From: a virus
Reading direction: 5' to 3' (one strand)
IMG/VR virus record: IMGVR_UViG_3300037153_000095
Span: 1-23,909 of that record
DNA: 23,909 bases
The position numbers were made by a program, and so were the translations under genes. This document shows, piece after piece, positions 5,752 through 14,200 of the stretch (its first letter is position 1; the number at the start of each line of letters is the position of its first letter). The notes beneath the pieces were generated by a model. It had not been told where the DNA came from. It ran no database searches and saw only the letters and a program-made list of their open reading frames with translations.

Positions 5752-6132
5752 TCATACCTTGACCAGGCGCACGGTTTTGAGCCAGAAGTTCTTGCCCGAG
5801 CCGCCGCCGTAGCTCGACAGCTTGACGCTGATGATCTCGTTGGTGGTGACGTTGAAGTTCACGTAGGGCCACAGATCCATCGTGACGGGGTAGGTGGTTG
5901 ACGGCGTCCAGTAGGCGGCGTCCCATAGGTAGCCGAAGTTGCCCTTCGAGCCTGCGCCGCCCGTCAGCGGCAGCGTTGTGCTGCCCTGGAGGATCTGTAA
6001 GAAGACTTGCTGTGCCACGGCGCTGTCGGAGCGCGCCTGGAAGTACAGCCGATAGCTGCCAGCGGGCAGGTTCTGGCCCAGCACCAGCGTGGCCAGCGCA
6101 GCGGGCGTGATCGACTCGGGTTCGGTGGTCAT
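5752..6132 (-). CDS. Hypothetical beta-rich protein (126 aa), probable fiber accessory
   Basis: The 126 residues are rich in beta-forming and aromatic residues (GSYRLYFQARSDS, VFLQILQGSTTLPL, YPVTMDLWPYVNFNV) and end in a basic strand KTVRLVKV. This looks like a single jelly-roll-type sandwich of the kind used for sugar binding or fiber attachment. The ATG overlaps the TGA of the YmfQ/XkdU-like gene as ATGA, and the downstream S74 fiber follows after ten bases. I infer that it links fiber to baseplate or binds carbohydrate. The family is not recognised. Confidence 0.72.
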   Translation of the reverse strand: MTTEPESITPAALATLVLGQNLPAGSYRLYFQARSDSAVAQQVFLQILQGSTTLPLTGGAGSKGNFGYLWDAAYWTPSTTYPVTMDLWPYVNFNVTTNEIISVKLSSYGGGSGKNFWLKTVRLVKV

Positions 6133-6920
6133 AGCAGTGGCAGCTTCAGCGCGCCGCCGTCAGCCGCGTCCTGCACCGCGCCGTTGGCCATGCCCGTGGG
6201 CGTCTGTGTTGCGTTGGCCACCAGCGTGCCGACGGGGTTTTCGACCTGCACCACGGGCGCGCTGTAGCTGGCGGCGCACGTGACGGCCGTTGGCAGGTCG
6301 GCCTGGCCCATCGTGCGAAGCTCGCCCCAGGTCGTGCCCGCCGTTTTCAACTGGCACCACAGCACGCCGCTGTTGAGCACCTCCTGCCACACGAGGAACG
6401 AATACTGGTACTCGAAGATGGCGCTGTTGCGCACCAGGCGGTATAGCGCCACTTGCAGGTCGCCCAGGTTGGTGGGCACGCCGTGGATGTCGTTGAAGCG
6501 GATGATGAGCCGCCGCCCCGGGAAGTCCTCGATGGGCGTCACGTTGCCCAGGTGGAAGCTGTTGGCCACCAGGCGGATGACGAACGGCGTCGAGGCGCGG
6601 TACGAGCGCATCGCGGCGATGATGCGGTCGGCGCGCTCGGAGTCGGGCTGCGCGCCGCCGTAGGGCAAGCCCAGTTCCAGTTCCCAGTAGGCCAGCCCCC
6701 AGGTGCTGGTGCGCACGAACATCTGGTTGATGACCTCGTGCCACCAGCCCAGGTAGCGGTCAAGCTCGTCGCCGTAGGTGTCCAGCAGTCGCGTCAGCAC
6801 GGGGCTGCGGCGGATGAACCACGGCTCCATCGACTGCATGTCCTTGCCGACCGCCGTCGAGATGGGCCACTCGACCAGGCCGTTGGTCTTCAGCGCGTTG
6901 GGGTCGGTCTGGAAGCTCAT
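6129..6920 (-). CDS. YmfQ/XkdU-like baseplate protein (DUF2313 type)
   Basis: The 263-residue protein corresponds to the baseplate component that follows the J-like protein in PBSX-type and Mu-type tails. Typical features are the N-terminal DMQSMEPWFIRRSPVLTRLLDTYGDELDRYL helical region, a WGLAYWELELGLP segment near 60-75, then ADRIIAAMRSYRAS and a beta-rich domain around 100-150 ending in IFEYQY. The last 90 residues are extra, beta-rich and of unknown role. The ATG at 6920-6918 overlaps the TGA of the J-like gene as TGATG. The open frame continues upstream to 7184, but that part is an Arg/His-rich shadow of the J-like gene. Confidence 0.82.
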   Translation of the reverse strand: MSFQTDPNALKTNGLVEWPISTAVGKDMQSMEPWFIRRSPVLTRLLDTYGDELDRYLGWWHEVINQMFVRTSTWGLAYWELELGLPYGGAQPDSERADRIIAAMRSYRASTPFVIRLVANSFHLGNVTPIEDFPGRRLIIRFNDIHGVPTNLGDLQVALYRLVRNSAIFEYQYSFLVWQEVLNSGVLWCQLKTAGTTWGELRTMGQADLPTAVTCAASYSAPVVQVENPVGTLVANATQTPTGMANGAVQDAADGGALKLPLL

Positions 6921-8557
6921 CAGATGATGGTGAAGGTGTAGCTGCCTGGGACGGCCACCTCGCGCTTGGCGACAGCCACGTTCAGGGTCGCCCCGTTGAC
7001 GCGCAGCGTAGCGGGGTCGTAGTAGTCCACGCCAGTCACGCCCTGGATGGTCGCGCCGATCTCGCCGTAGATGACGTCGTTGGCCACGCCCGAGCCGCCG
7101 ACCACGTTGACCAGTGCGATGCCACGCAGGTAGTCGTTGAGCGCGCTGGTGACCGCCACGCCCACGCCGCCGCCGCCGCTCCACGAGTAGCCAGGTTCGA
7201 GGTGGATCGAGGCGGTGACGTCGATGGGCCGTCCGAGTGCGGGCTTGACGCGCACCTCATCGAGGATCGGAGCCAGGCCCTCACGGTCGTAGTTGGAAAA
7301 CAGCGAGTGGTAGGTCAGCGAGTCCACCAGAAGCTGCGAGGTGTTGTCGGTGCGCATTCGGTAGACGCGGATGACGATGCTGTCGGAGCCGTTCCAGTAG
7401 AAGGGCAGCGCGTAGTAGGCCCAGTCGAGCGCCATCTGATCGGCGCGAAAGCTCACCGTGGCGGTGCCCAACGCCAGGTCCGCGCTGGCCTGCGCGATCT
7501 GCCCGACGGTGGTATTGAAGGCGGTCAGCGTCAGCAGCACGCCGCGATTGGTGGTGTCGGTCACCTCGGCGCGCACGCGGGCCTGCCAGTTGCCGCCCTG
7601 TACGAGTTGCGCCGCTGACGGGGTGTGCGTCACCAGGCCGTCCGCGCTGGCGTTGTAGGCCATGCGGATGACGGTGCCGACCGCGCCCGCGATGCCCGTC
7701 ACGCCGCCCGTCACGCCTGCGGGATTCGAGATGGTCATCGCCTCGTTCTCGAAGGTCGTCTCACGCGACGGCGCGATGTAGTCCTGCACCTCGTCCACCA
7801 GATCCTGGCTGGCGGGCAGCATCAGCGTGTCCACGACGTACAGATCGACCGTACCTGGCGGGCCTGCGTCCGTCTCGCCTGGCCGCAGTGTGACCGCGCC
7901 GCCGATGCCCGGGATGTCGCGTGCCCACTTGCGGTACTGCGCGGGGTTGCTGCCGTTCGGCGGGTCGCGCACGAACTCGACCACACGAGCGCGATAGGCG
8001 TCGTCGTCCTCGACGTCCACGCCGCCCGTGAAGGGAGCCAGGTTGGTCACCCGCGTCTGCGAGATCGGCACCTCCAGTAGCTGGATGGCGTTGGCAGGCA
8101 CGTTGCTGGCCGTGCCCACTTCCAGCGCCGTGGCTGCCACGTCGATCTGGCCCGTGACGTCGATCACGGCCGCGTGGTCGGTGGTGTAGCGGCGCACGTT
8201 CGGCCCGAGCGTGGTCACCACGGTATTGATCGGGATGACGGTGCCATTCGGGCCGATGAAGCGCACGATGCCCGTGGCCGTGGCACCTGGCAGGCGATAG
8301 ATGCCGCGCTCGTCGCCAACGGCGTCGAGGTCGTCGCCCGTGGCCACCTCGCCCTCGTCACCGACCAGGCGGTTGCGGTACAGCATCGCCTCTAGCTGGC
8401 GGTAGGCCTCGGCCAGTTCGATGCTCACGGGTGCCAGCGCCATGTTCATCGGGCTGTTGACGCTGGTGTCGATGCCCGTCATGGCGTCGTTGGCCTTCAT
8501 GCGCGCCAGGATGATGTCACTGTTCTGGTTGACGTCGATGTCGCTGGGGAAGGTCAT
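6920..8557 (-). CDS. Baseplate J-like protein (XkdT type) with a large inserted domain
   Basis: The 545-residue protein has the J-like baseplate wedge fold. An N-terminal helical part (EAYRQLEAMLYRNRL, GDDLDAVGDERGIYRLPG) is followed by a beta-rich core and the conserved region DVEDDDAYRARVVEFVRDPPNGSNPAQYRKWARDIPGIGGAVT, then VDLYVVDTLMLPASQDLVDEVQDYI. The C-terminal part restarts at REGLAPILDEVRVKPALGRPIDVTASIHLEPGYSW. Between the two, about residues 260-422 form an insertion not found in the usual protein of about 350 residues. It is beta-rich (GNWQARVRAEVTDTTNRGVLLTL, YYALPFYWNGSDSIVIRVYRM) and looks like a jelly-roll binding module. The start ATG is six bases after the wedge gene. Confidence 0.88.
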   Translation of the reverse strand: MTFPSDIDVNQNSDIILARMKANDAMTGIDTSVNSPMNMALAPVSIELAEAYRQLEAMLYRNRLVGDEGEVATGDDLDAVGDERGIYRLPGATATGIVRFIGPNGTVIPINTVVTTLGPNVRRYTTDHAAVIDVTGQIDVAATALEVGTASNVPANAIQLLEVPISQTRVTNLAPFTGGVDVEDDDAYRARVVEFVRDPPNGSNPAQYRKWARDIPGIGGAVTLRPGETDAGPPGTVDLYVVDTLMLPASQDLVDEVQDYIAPSRETTFENEAMTISNPAGVTGGVTGIAGAVGTVIRMAYNASADGLVTHTPSAAQLVQGGNWQARVRAEVTDTTNRGVLLTLTAFNTTVGQIAQASADLALGTATVSFRADQMALDWAYYALPFYWNGSDSIVIRVYRMRTDNTSQLLVDSLTYHSLFSNYDREGLAPILDEVRVKPALGRPIDVTASIHLEPGYSWSGGGGVGVAVTSALNDYLRGIALVNVVGGSGVANDVIYGEIGATIQGVTGVDYYDPATLRVNGATLNVAVAKREVAVPGSYTFTII

Positions 8558-8563
8558 GTCATC

Positions 8564-9043
8564 TCAGTAGGTAATTTCAAGGCGAATACCCCGCAGGCCC
8601 ATCTCGGCGGTCGGGATCGGCATGAAGCTCACGATCACCTGATCCCCGTGCCACTCGAAGGCGAACTCCTGCACGTCGATGGTCCGCCCCTGCGTACACC
8701 GCGTCCAGGCGTACAGCAAGCCGCGCTTGATGTCGGCCTCGACCTGCGGCCTGGTCGGGCGCTGCATCGCTCGCTCGATGTCCCAGCCGAACCACAGCGG
8801 GAACACGGGGTGCGCGCCGCGTGGCGTCAGCGAGGCGACGATGCCGTCCTGCGCCCAGCCCTGCGCTCGACCAGCCAGCCCGATCATGCCCTGCGGGTTG
8901 ATGTTCCAGTCAGGTCCGTTGACCGTGTTCCAGTCGATCTTGATCGTGGGCAGCGTGGTCCGCAGCGCCGTGGTCACGCCAGGCGTCGGCGCGGGCGCTG
9001 GCGGGTTGGGGATCTGCGGAAAGAGCGGGATGGTCATCGACAT
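8564..9043 (-). CDS. gp25-like / DUF2634-type baseplate wedge protein
   Basis: The 159-residue protein follows the pattern of the XkdS/gp25 group, which forms the inner baseplate wedge with the J-like protein. It has an N-terminal TIKIDWNTVNGPDWNINPQ strand region, a DGIVASLTPRG..VFPLWFGWDIERAM helix-turn segment, a helix RPQVEADIKRGLLYAWTRC, and a last beta pair with VQEFAFEWHGDQVIVSFMPIP. The position directly before the J-like gene supports this. The first 25 residues are Pro-rich. The ATG at 9043 has GAGG eight bases upstream; a second ATG two codons later is also possible. Confidence 0.75.
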   Translation of the reverse strand: MSMTIPLFPQIPNPPAPAPTPGVTTALRTTLPTIKIDWNTVNGPDWNINPQGMIGLAGRAQGWAQDGIVASLTPRGAHPVFPLWFGWDIERAMQRPTRPQVEADIKRGLLYAWTRCTQGRTIDVQEFAFEWHGDQVIVSFMPIPTAEMGLRGIRLEITY

Positions 9044-9053
9044 CGACGCGGCC

Positions 9054-9365
9054 TCAGACCATAGACGGGACGCTGGGCACGCCCGCCAGGCGGCGCACGA
9101 AGACGCTCAGGTCGCGGGCTGGCGTCAGGTCGGCCTGGCCCGTGTAGATCTGCGCCAGCAGCAGCATGTCTCCGACCGCGCTGCGCAGCGTGGCTACGTC
9201 GTCGTCGGTGTAGTTGAAGGGTGCCGCCTTCAGCACCTCGTCGGGCACGATGTCGAGCCAGGCCTTGAAGTCGGGCACGCGGCTGACCCAGGTCTGAATC
9301 TGCGCGGCCAGCGAGCCAACCGAATTGTCCAGCGACACTTTGTCTGCGGGTCGTCCTACGGCCAT
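9054..9365 (-). CDS. Small hypothetical tail protein (103 aa)
   Basis: I start the gene at ATG 9365-9363, giving 103 residues beginning MAVGRPADKVSLDNSVG, because AAGGAG lies five bases before it. The open frame to 9431 would begin inside the fiber gene. The protein is largely helical (SLAAQIQTWVSRVPDFKAWLDIV, DDDVATLRSAVGDMLLLAQIY) and has no recognised domain. It lies between the S74 fiber and the wedge genes, so a baseplate or fiber-attachment role is likely. Its ribosome-binding region is nearly identical to that of the Gp80-like gene at 15528. Confidence 0.75.
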   Translation of the reverse strand: MAVGRPADKVSLDNSVGSLAAQIQTWVSRVPDFKAWLDIVPDEVLKAAPFNYTDDDVATLRSAVGDMLLLAQIYTGQADLTPARDLSVFVRRLAGVPSVPSMV

Positions 9366-9376
9366 GTCGTCTCCTT
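9363..9376 (-). promoter_or_regulatory. Ribosome-binding site fixing the start at 9365
   Basis: The minus strand reads AAGGAGACGACATG, with AAGGAG five bases before the ATG. The 16-base sequence AAGGAGACGACATGGC is identical to the start region of the gene at 15528. Confidence 0.8.
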
Positions 9377-11229
9377 CATGCGGCTGCTCCTTCGAGCTTT
9401 TCCAGTCGTGCGTTGAGCGTGCGCACGGCATCCCACAGCACCGCCACCAGCGCGCCGTAGTTGATGCCGTGCGGCTCGCCCGTGTCGGGATCGAGCGACA
9501 CCACCTCGGGAATCAGGTCGAGCATCTCTTCGGCACCGAAACCCATCGAGGGCTTGTCGGCCACGCCTGGCAAGCCATCTCTTGGCTCGATGCCAGGGTG
9601 TGCGAAGCGCAGCGGGCGCACGCGCTGATCGAGCACCAGGCGCAGCCCGTCTTGGAGCGGCTCGATGTTCGTCTTGGACTTCAGCGCCGACGGGTTGTGG
9701 AAGCCGCCCGTGTCAATGTAGCCGCAGCTATAGCTGTCCCAGGTGCGGAAGTAGCCCCATTGTGCGTCGTACACATACGAATGCAGTCGGTTCGTGCCCG
9801 CTGGTCGTTCGTGGCGCACGTTGGTGTCCCATAGCTGGTAGCTGCCTGCGCTGCGCACGACAGCGTTCGCCGCGTTCATCTCGTTGACCGCGTACATGCG
9901 CGGCTGGATCTGCACCCAGGTGCCGTCCCAGTACATGCCTACGCCCGAGTTGTTGGCCATCCACACGTAGCTGCCAGAGGTGCCGATGCCCGAGCCGCCC
10001 GTGGCGCGCACCCACGACCCGTCCCAGTACCAGGCAGCGGCGTTGCCGCCGAAGTAGTACCAGTTGCCTTCGGTGCGGATGGTGCCGCCCGACATGAAGG
10101 CGTGCGTGCTCTTGATGTAGGTGCCGTCCCACGAGAGGTTGATGCCCGTGTTGCCAGAGAAACAGAAGTTGCCCCACGACACCACGTTCAGGTTGACGCA
10201 CTGGAGGTTGTTGCTGCTGTCCTTGTTGATGTAGTAGCTGGCGTTGTGCGCGAAGTAGAGCGGGCCAGCGCCGATGTCCACGCCTTCGGTGTTGACGTAG
10301 GTACAGTTGACCTGGCCGAAGGCGCACTGGTCGGCGGCGGGCAGGCTTCGACCCTTGGTGGCGAAAGCGACCGCTTGGATGCCCGCCTGGCGGATCTCGA
10401 CCGACGTCGTCGCCCCGATCCAGTTATTGCCTGCCGCCCCGTCGTTGTAGAACATGTGCGGCATGTTGGCGCTGTTGACGTAGCGCATGTAGTTGGCGCT
10501 GGTGCCGCAGTACAGGCCCAGGTCGGGCGTCGCGGGCGTGCCGCCACCTTTCCAGATGGCCGATTGCGGACCTGCCATCTGGATGTCGCCCGACAGGTCC
10601 AAGTTGACGCCGCCCTGCCACGAGATCGGGTTGGCTGCGGCTGCGGCGGTGTAATAGACGATGCCAGAGGTAGAGGCTATCCACACGCACGCGCCAGCCG
10701 ACGTGTCGTAGCGCAGCCAGTTGGTGCCGTCCCAGTAGGCGTTGCCGCCCAGGTGCGAGCCGCTCTTCGAGGACACGAAGGCGTAGCCGTTGGGCGCTTC
10801 GACCGATATCGCCGTGGTGCTGTTGGCGGGCGCTCGGACCACCTGTCCCTGCGTGGCCACGCCCAGGCTGGCGGTCGAGAGTGTGCCGCCGACGTAGACG
10901 TTGTGCGGGCGTCTGGTCGGGCTGCCGATGTCGTAAGAGTTGTCCGCGCCGCCCAGCAGTGCGCCCGTGGTGCCGTCGATCTGCCAGCGCGTGGTGTTGC
11001 TCGTCTCCAGGGTCAGCGTGCTCGACCCGTTCGCGCCGATGCCGTTCACCTTCAGCGGCGAGTAGTCCATCGTGACCTGATTGGCGAACTCGGCGTTGCC
11101 CTGCACGAAGAGCGTGCCCGAACACAGCGCGGCGGTCGAGATGGTCATCGGCCCGCTGGTGTTCGGCGCGCTGATGATGCTCACGGCGGGGTTGGCGATC
11201 ATCGCGTTGGGGACTCGCGTTCTGGTCAC
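9376..11229 (-). CDS. Tail fiber with WDGT repeats and C-terminal S74 domain
   Basis: The second S74 fiber has 617 residues. After an N-terminal attachment region it shows several short repeats with the core WDG[TS]: YWDGTNWLRY, SWDGTYIKST, YWDGSWVRAT and YWDGTWVQIQ at about residues 163, 368, 400 and 435. These suit a triple beta-stranded shaft. The chaperone domain starts near residue 514 with S-A-L-K-S-K-T-N-I-E-P-L; S514 and K519 match the Ser/Lys dyad spacing, so self-cleavage is expected. A GFGAEEMLDLIPEVV block and a closing helix follow. The GTG at 11229-11227 overlaps the TGA of the 1295-residue gene as GTGA. It differs strongly from the other S74 fiber, so the phage may recognise two receptors. 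Confidence 0.87.
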   Translation of the reverse strand: MTRTRVPNAMIANPAVSIISAPNTSGPMTISTAALCSGTLFVQGNAEFANQVTMDYSPLKVNGIGANGSSTLTLETSNTTRWQIDGTTGALLGGADNSYDIGSPTRRPHNVYVGGTLSTASLGVATQGQVVRAPANSTTAISVEAPNGYAFVSSKSGSHLGGNAYWDGTNWLRYDTSAGACVWIASTSGIVYYTAAAAANPISWQGGVNLDLSGDIQMAGPQSAIWKGGGTPATPDLGLYCGTSANYMRYVNSANMPHMFYNDGAAGNNWIGATTSVEIRQAGIQAVAFATKGRSLPAADQCAFGQVNCTYVNTEGVDIGAGPLYFAHNASYYINKDSSNNLQCVNLNVVSWGNFCFSGNTGINLSWDGTYIKSTHAFMSGGTIRTEGNWYYFGGNAAAWYWDGSWVRATGGSGIGTSGSYVWMANNSGVGMYWDGTWVQIQPRMYAVNEMNAANAVVRSAGSYQLWDTNVRHERPAGTNRLHSYVYDAQWGYFRTWDSYSCGYIDTGGFHNPSALKSKTNIEPLQDGLRLVLDQRVRPLRFAHPGIEPRDGLPGVADKPSMGFGAEEMLDLIPEVVSLDPDTGEPHGINYGALVAVLWDAVRTLNARLEKLEGAAA

Positions 11230-14200
11230 GTGGGCACCGCCTCGCCTAGCTCGAAGACGCCCTCGCCGTCGCCGTCGGGCGGCGTGTTCGGCTCCCAGGT
11301 CACCTCGTAGAAGCCCGCCCTCGGTTTGAGCACGAATTGCATGGTTAGGTTGCTCCAGTACACCTGTTGCCTGGCCAGCTTGACCGTCAGGTCACCGTTG
11401 GCCACGGTCTTGCCCGCAGCGGTGCCCACGAGCGGCTTGGCGCGCCGCAGCAGGCCCGTGGCGCTCGATGAGCCGCTGGCCAGTCCGACCAGCACCCTGG
11501 TCCGTTGCACAAAGCCCGTGGCGTGGCCCGCGCCGTTGGAGATGCCCGTGAAGTTGTGCAGCCTGGTCAGTTGCCCAGTCGCCGTCGCACGACCGTTGCT
11601 CAGCGCGCCCGTGATCGGCTTCTTGCGCTGGATGGTGCCGCTGGTTATCGCCAGGCCGTGGCACGGGCCTGCGACGATGCTGCGCCGCAGCGCGACCTGG
11701 CCGACGTCGGTGGCCGTGCCCGTGCTCGAACCGTCGAGGGCGCGGTAGGCCGAGATCGTGCCGCTGGTCGTCGTCTGGCCGACCGCCGCCGACGCAGGAA
11801 TCTTGCCTGGCGAGAAGAAGCTAACGATGCCCAGCACGGTCGCCGCGCCGAAGCTGCCGACTGGCGTGAGGTAGCGCGCTCGGCTCGGCTGCGCCGTGGC
11901 ACTGGATGTGCCTGTAGCAGAGCCACCCAGGGAGCGCCTGGCGCTGACTGCGCCGCTGACCGTCGCAGTAGCCGTCGCGGAGGCCAGGATGCTCCTGTAG
12001 GCGGTGAGGGAGGCCGCGACGCTGGTCGTACCAATGGAGGCGGCGACCAGCGAGCGCCTCCTGCTCACCTGCACGCTGACCGTGGCCAGCCCGGTGCTCA
12101 GCGCGGTGAGCGCCCTGCGCCGCGTGACCTGGCCGCTGACCGTCGAGGAGCCGCTGCTGGGCAGTGCGTTGATGAAGCCGCGACTGATGACGCCGCTGGT
12201 CGTGGTCGCGCCCGACGCCGATCCGCCCAGCAGCCGCTTGGCGCTGACCTGCACGCCGACCGTCGCCACGCCATTGGCCGTGCCGACCAGATGCGGCTGC
12301 TTGCCCAGCGTCGAGGTGACGATGGCGACGCCGAAGCTTGCCGCCGTGACGCCGCGCCTGCGCGTCATGCCAGGCGACGGGCTGCTGCCCCAACCCGCGT
12401 TGTAGTGCGCTAGTGCCTTGGCTGCGTTGAACAGCGTGGTGTAGATGGCAAGCTCGTCAATCTTGCCTGGCCAGGCGGCGTTGTAGTAGCTCGCCGTCTC
12501 GCCCGAACCGAAGCGGAAGCCGTTGCCCGTCAGCGACCCGTTGACCACGTTCAGGTTGGCGTTGGCGACGTGGTTGTCGATCTGCACGCCGTCCACGAAG
12601 ATGTACTGCCGCCTGGTCGAGCCGTCGTAGCTGTAGACCAGATGGTGCAGGCCGGGCCAGACGAGCGGCGTGCCGTTGGTCGTGCTGTCGTTGTAGAAGT
12701 CCATCTCGGGGCAGATGTTGTTGACGGCGCACGAGAGGAACTGGTCGGTGGCGTTGGCATCGCCGCACGCGAAGAAGGCGTGGCCCGCGCCTGGCTGCCA
12801 GTATTTCGACGCGTCGAGCCAGAACTCGACGGTCCACGTCTGACCGCCCGTGAAGAACGGCGGCATCGGCCCCTGGATGTAGGCTGCCGTGGCGGTGACC
12901 GTCTGACCGCCGTCCGCGTCGAACGGCAGCACGCCCGCCGATGGCGTTACCGCGCCCGAGATGGTGCCGTTGCGGTTGTTGCCCGAACTGTCGAAGACCG
13001 TGCTGCCGCTCGTCTCGCCCAGCCGCCACCACAGCCACGGCGCGTCGGCCATGACCACGCTGCTGTACGGGATGCCGCCGACGCCAGCACGTCCTCTCGA
13101 CGGCAGCAGCGTGCTGACGCCGTACACAGGCGAAAGCGAGCGTTTGACGGTCAGGCGCGGCGGCGTGAGCGAGGCAGCCGCGACGTGCGCCGAGATCTGC
13201 GCCTGGCTCAGCGCGGTGCCGTAGAAGGCAAGCTCGTCAAGGTCGCCGTTGAGGTTGTAGCTCGTCTGCTGGCCGATGCGACCTGGCCCCGTGAAGTTCG
13301 GCGTGCCCGTGGCGGCGCGGCCAGTGCCCCATTGCACGCCGTCCACGTAGATGCGCTGCATCTTGGTGCCCGCGCCCTCGTACACGAACGCCAGGTGGTG
13401 CCAGACGTTGAGCGACAGCGCGCTGCCCGTCGGCGCGTAGTCGTCGCCGTAGAAGCCGAAGTAGGGCAGCCCATTGCGCACCACGCAGTGCAGGAAGCGG
13501 TCGGTGGCGACTGTGTCGCCCATCGAGATGATCGGCGCGTCCACGGCGGGCCAGGCAGCGGCGCGCAGCCACGTCTCGACGGTGAACGGCCCGCCGCTGG
13601 CAGCCTCGGGCATGTTCTTCAGGTAGGCGAAGCTGTTGCCCACGCTGCCGTTGAAGCGCACGAAGCGGCCACCCTCGGCCAGCGCGCCAGGCCCCAGGTC
13701 GAACGTCTCGTAGGTGCCGTTGGTCGGGTCGCCCTTGTTGTAGTAATCGACGCGGTTGTTCGGCCCCGAATCCATCGTGGTCATGTCGCCGTGCGGATGG
13801 TTGGGCAGGTTCTCTTCGAGCCTGTACCAGGCCACGGGGTTGTCGGCCAGGATCACGCGGCGGTAGCTGTCCTGCGCCGTCGTCGCCAGCCCGCTGGCGC
13901 TGCCCGTCAGGTTCTTGTACGAGACGTAGTTGAGGTTGTTGTAGAGCGCCGTGCCTGGCGAGCCGACCGTCTGATACGTGCCCACGATGAGGCACGGCTT
14001 CAGCGCCGTCATGGTGATCGGGTTCGGGCCGCGTGCCAGCAGCGTCCACGTAGCGCGGTTGTCGGTCGAGTACATCCAGTACGTCGCGCCGCCCGACTCG
14101 TGCATCCGCAGGTAGAAGCCCTGCGCCTGCGGCCACGCCAGCGAGTTGAGCGTGGTGACGGTGCCCGTAACGCAGCGCCTGGCGACCAGCAGCGCGTCCA

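Noticed and set aside
6921-7184. Longer start for the YmfQ/XkdU-like gene
   Set aside because: The extension is Arg/His-rich and overlaps the J-like gene; the ATG at 6920 with TGATG overlap is better.
9366-9431. Longer start for the 103-residue gene
   Set aside because: It lies in the end of the S74 fiber gene and lacks a ribosome-binding site, whereas 9365 has a strong one.
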